6,269 nt of DNA from a bacterium (GTDB lineage: Bacteria; KSB1; UBA2214). The stretch spans positions 1-6,269 of the forward strand of contig JAKQKF010000090.1 of the NCBI GenBank assembly GCA_029560815.1, written 5' to 3'. Position 1 is the stretch's first letter, and every line of letters begins with the position of its first letter. This document shows positions 3,486 through 6,269 of the stretch, one piece after another. The notes under the pieces are model-generated. The model made no database searches, had not been told where the DNA came from, and was given only the letters and a program-made list of their open reading frames with translations. Made by a program: the position numbers and the translations under genes.

Positions 3486-6269
3486 ATGGCATTTGTAAAC
3501 GGACCGATCAACCGTCCCATTCTGACCACAGTCATTTTCCTGGTCATCATCGTCCTCGGACTGGTCTCTTTTTCGCGGCTCAGCATCGACCTCATGCCCG
3601 AGATCACCTATCCGACCATCTCGGTGGTCAGCGATTACGGCAATGTCGGCCCCCAGGAGATGGAGGAGCTGATCACCCGCCCGCTCGAGGAGACTCTGGC
3701 GGCCGTGCAGGGGGTCGAAGAGATCACCTCGACTTCGAGCGAGGGACGCAGCGTGGTGCGCTGCTCCTTCGCCTGGGGCACCGATCTCGATGTCGCCTCC
3801 AACGACATCCGCGACCGCCTCGACCGCGCCCTCGGACGGCTGCCCGAGGATATGGAGCGGCCGACGATCCGCAAATTCGACATCTCCGCCACCCCCATCA
3901 TGTTCCTCGGCGTCTCCAGCGACATGCATCCCCTGGAGCTGCGCCAGCTGGTGGAAGATCAGGTCAAATACCGCATCGAGCGCGTCCCCGGCGTAGCCGC
4001 GCTGAACATCTGGGGCGGACTCTACCGGGAAATCCATGTCGATCTCAAGGCCGACCAGCTCAAGGCCCTGGGGCTCTCGACCAACGCCATCCTCAGCGCC
4101 CTGCGCAGCGAGAACCAGACCATCCCTGCGGGTCTCTTCAAGAAAGGCAACCTCGAGATCCAGATCCGCACCCAGGGGGAATACGTCAACCTCGAGGAGA
4201 TCCGCAACACCGTCATAACCATGCGGCAGGGAACGCCGATCCGGATCGGCGATGTGGCCAATGTCGTCGACTCCTGGCAGGAGGTGCGCTCGCTCAACCG
4301 CCTCAACGGCAAGGCCGGCCTGCGCATGGCGATCAACAAACAGTCGGGTTCCAATACCGTCCAGGTCGCGGAGGCGGTCGCCAAGGAGATTGCGCGCATC
4401 AACCTCGATCTGCCGCAGATCAAAATCACCTCCACTTTTGATTCGTCGGTTTTCATCAAGCAGTCGATCAACTCGGTCGCCAACAGCACCCTCTTCGGCG
4501 GCCTGCTGGCGATCGTGATCCTGCTGCTCTTTCTGCGCAATCTCTCCAGCACCTCGATCATCGCCACCGCCATTCCGATCTCGATCGTCGCCACCTTCGG
4601 GCTGATGTACTTCAGCGGGTTTACACTCAACAGCATCACCTTTGGCGGGCTCGCCCTCGGCATCGGCATGCTGGTCGACAACGCCATCGTCGTGCTGGAG
4701 AACATCTATCGTTACCGGGAGAACGGGCTCAAGGCGATCGAGGCGGCGCGCAAGGGCGCCGGCGAGGTCAGCGGGGCGATCATCGCCAGCACTCTGACCA
4801 CCATCGTGGTCTTTTTTCCGGTGGTCTTTATCCGCGGCATGTCCGGGATCATGTACCAGCAGATGGCCTATGTCGTGGTCTTTTCGCTGCTTTGCTCTCT
4901 GCTGGTAGCCCTGACCCTGGTGCCGATGCTCTCCTCGCGCTTTCTGCGCTATCACGCGGTACAGCACGGCAAAAAGATCAGCCGGATCGAAAAGATCTAC
5001 GCGGTCAGCCAGGACCTCTTTGAGAAGCTGGAGCGCAGATATGCCATACTGCTGAAAAAGGCCCTGCATCACCGCCGGCTGGTGGTCCTCTCCACGCTGG
5101 GGCTCTTTCTCTTTTCAGTCCTGCTGATCCGTTTCATCGGGGTAGAGCTGATGCCGCAGACCGATGAAGGCGAAGTGAACGTCAGCCTCGAGGCCGAAAT
5201 CGGTTCACGCCTGGAGGTGGTGGACCGGATCGCCCTGCAGGTGGAGGAGATCGTCCGCCGCGAAGTGCCGGAGATGACTACGATGATGGCGCGCGTGGGA
5301 GAGGGGAACACCGCCGACATCCGCATCAGCCTGGTGCCCAAGGACAAGCGCAAGCGCAGCAGCGAGCAGGTGGCCAACGACCTGCGCAAGGCGACCTCGG
5401 GCATTCCAGGTGTGATCATCCGCACCCGGCAGGGGCAGAATTTTATGACCCGGCGGATGGGGCAGGGGGGCAGCAACGCTGTCAGCCTCGAGGTGCGCGG
5501 CTATGATCTGGCCACCGCCCAGGAATTGGCCCGCCAGGTGGACGGGATCGTCCAGAAGGTGCCGGGCATCACCGATACCGAAATCAGCCGCAAAGAGGGG
5601 AGCCCTGAACAGGTGCTGCGCATCGACCGGCAAAAGGCGGCCGACCTCGGACTGACCATCTCCATGATCGGCGGGGCGCTGGAAACGGCGGTCGGCGGCA
5701 CCTACGCCTCCTACTATCGCGAGGGGGGCAAGGAGTACCGCATTCTGGTGCGGCTGAGCGAGGAGGACCGCAGCAGTCTCTCCGACCTGCTCGATCTGAC
5801 CATCCTCAACAACCGCGGCGTGCCGGTGATGCTGCGCAACGTGGTCACGTCCGAGGCCCAGGAGGGCCCCTCCAGCCTTGAGCGCAAGGACCAGGAGCGC
5901 GTCATCTATATCAGCGCCCACTATACCGGTCGCGACATGGGTTCGATCATTTCCGACGTCAGGTCGCAGATCCGCCGGCTGCCGATGCCGAGGGATTTCG
6001 CGATCCTCTTCGGCGGCGATTACGAAGAACAGCAGGAGGCCTTTCAGGAACTTTTGGTGGCGATGATCCTCGCCATCCTGCTGGTCTTTCTGGTCATGGC
6101 CGGGCAGTTCGAGTCGTGGCGCGACCCACTGATCGTCCTCTTCTCCATCCCGATGGCGGTGATCGGGGTGACTCTGACCATGGTGCTGACCGGCACCATC
6201 TTCAGCCTGCAGGCCTTTATCGGCTGCATCATGCTTGCCGGCATCGTCGTCAACAACGCCATCCTCCTG
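3486..6269 (+). CDS. RND efflux permease subunit (HAE-1/AcrB-like), C-terminus outside window
   Basis: This is the proton-driven pump of the tripartite exporter, an inner-membrane trimer with large periplasmic domains. The 928 residues present run without a frameshift; homologues are about 1,020-1,060 long, so only TM11, TM12 and the tail are missing. It begins MAFVNGPINRPILTTVIFLV, the usual cytoplasmic lead into TM1 (12-30). The first porter domain follows (about 31-330), then TM2 (334-350), TM3 (357-375), TM4 (387-404), TM5 (about 430-449), TM6 (460-482) and TM7 (532-548). The second porter domain is about 555-845, TM8 856-872 ends in MAGQFESW, TM9 is 882-901 and TM10 910-928. The family motifs GIGMLVDNAIVVLENIYR (392-409) and GIVVNNAILL (919-928) are clear. 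TM4 carries Asp398-Asn399 where AcrB has Asp-Asp, and Asn923 aligns with AcrB Lys940. The HAE-1-like sequence suggests drug or amphiphile export rather than CzcA/CusA-type metal export; the true substrate is unknown. Confidence 0.97.
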   Translation, partial: MAFVNGPINRPILTTVIFLVIIVLGLVSFSRLSIDLMPEITYPTISVVSDYGNVGPQEMEELITRPLEETLAAVQGVEEITSTSSEGRSVVRCSFAWGTDLDVASNDIRDRLDRALGRLPEDMERPTIRKFDISATPIMFLGVSSDMHPLELRQLVEDQVKYRIERVPGVAALNIWGGLYREIHVDLKADQLKALGLSTNAILSALRSENQTIPAGLFKKGNLEIQIRTQGEYVNLEEIRNTVITMRQGTPIRIGDVANVVDSWQEVRSLNRLNGKAGLRMAINKQSGSNTVQVAEAVAKEIARINLDLPQIKITSTFDSSVFIKQSINSVANSTLFGGLLAIVILLLFLRNLSSTSIIATAIPISIVATFGLMYFSGFTLNSITFGGLALGIGMLVDNAIVVLENIYRYRENGLKAIEAARKGAGEVSGAIIASTLTTIVVFFPVVFIRGMSGIMYQQMAYVVVFSLLCSLLVALTLVPMLSSRFLRYHAVQHGKKISRIEKIYAVSQDLFEKLERRYAILLKKALHHRRLVVLSTLGLFLFSVLLIRFIGVELMPQTDEGEVNVSLEAEIGSRLEVVDRIALQVEEIVRREVPEMTTMMARVGEGNTADIRISLVPKDKRKRSSEQVANDLRKATSGIPGVIIRTRQGQNFMTRRMGQGGSNAVSLEVRGYDLATAQELARQVDGIVQKVPGITDTEISRKEGSPEQVLRIDRQKAADLGLTISMIGGALETAVGGTYASYYREGGKEYRILVRLSEEDRSSLSDLLDLTILNNRGVPVMLRNVVTSEAQEGPSSLERKDQERVIYISAHYTGRDMGSIISDVRSQIRRLPMPRDFAILFGGDYEEQQEAFQELLVAMILAILLVFLVMAGQFESWRDPLIVLFSIPMAVIGVTLTMVLTGTIFSLQAFIGCIMLAGIVVNNAILL

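Noticed and set aside
3482..4441. 319-codon plus-strand ORF starting just before the permease
   Set aside because: It overlaps the permease in another frame. The permease frame contains all the RND motifs, while this one gives an Arg/Pro/His-rich sequence.
3468..5072. 534-codon minus-strand ORF
   Set aside because: It is antisense to the RND permease. The product is Asp/Gly/His/Arg-rich with no domain pattern, as expected from reverse reading of GC-biased codons.

Overview
This window looks like chromosomal DNA of a GC-rich Gram-negative (diderm) bacterium. An RND-type tripartite efflux system needs an outer membrane, and the sensor family seen here is common in Bacteroidota, Acidobacteriota, Calditrichota/KSB1-like phyla and some Proteobacteria. 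Nothing in the sequence fixes the phylum, and I saw no phage, transposon, CRISPR or plasmid features.

Layout. (1) Positions 1-1947, minus strand: the N-terminal 649 residues of a large secreted or membrane-anchored sensor made of 'two-component regulator propeller' (Reg_prop) repeats. Its C-terminal output domain lies beyond the left edge. (2) Positions 1948-2279: a divergent intergenic region of about 330 bp. It carries a terminator-like hairpin plus U-tract in the leader of the sensor gene, an AT-rich patch with a small A/T palindrome, and weak promoter candidates for both directions. (3) Positions 2280-3461, plus strand: a complete RND periplasmic adaptor (membrane fusion protein, AcrA/MexA type). 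(4) Positions 3486-6269, plus strand: the first 928 residues of the RND inner-membrane permease (AcrB/MexB-like HAE-1 type), cut by the right edge within the helix equivalent to AcrB TM10. Only about the last 100-130 residues are missing.

How the genes fit together. The adaptor and permease are 24 bp apart, with a good ribosome binding site between them, and almost certainly form one operon. The adaptor would link the proton-driven permease to a TolC-like outer membrane channel, which is not in the window and may lie downstream. The divergently transcribed propeller sensor could control the pump, but its output domain is unseen and this link rests on adjacency alone.

The most interesting details are: Asn in place of two residues of the AcrB proton relay (second TM4 Asp and TM10 Lys); an unusually cysteine-rich periplasmic propeller; and a terminator-like structure between the sensor's likely promoter and its start codon. 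I did not find convincing evidence of a wholly undescribed system.
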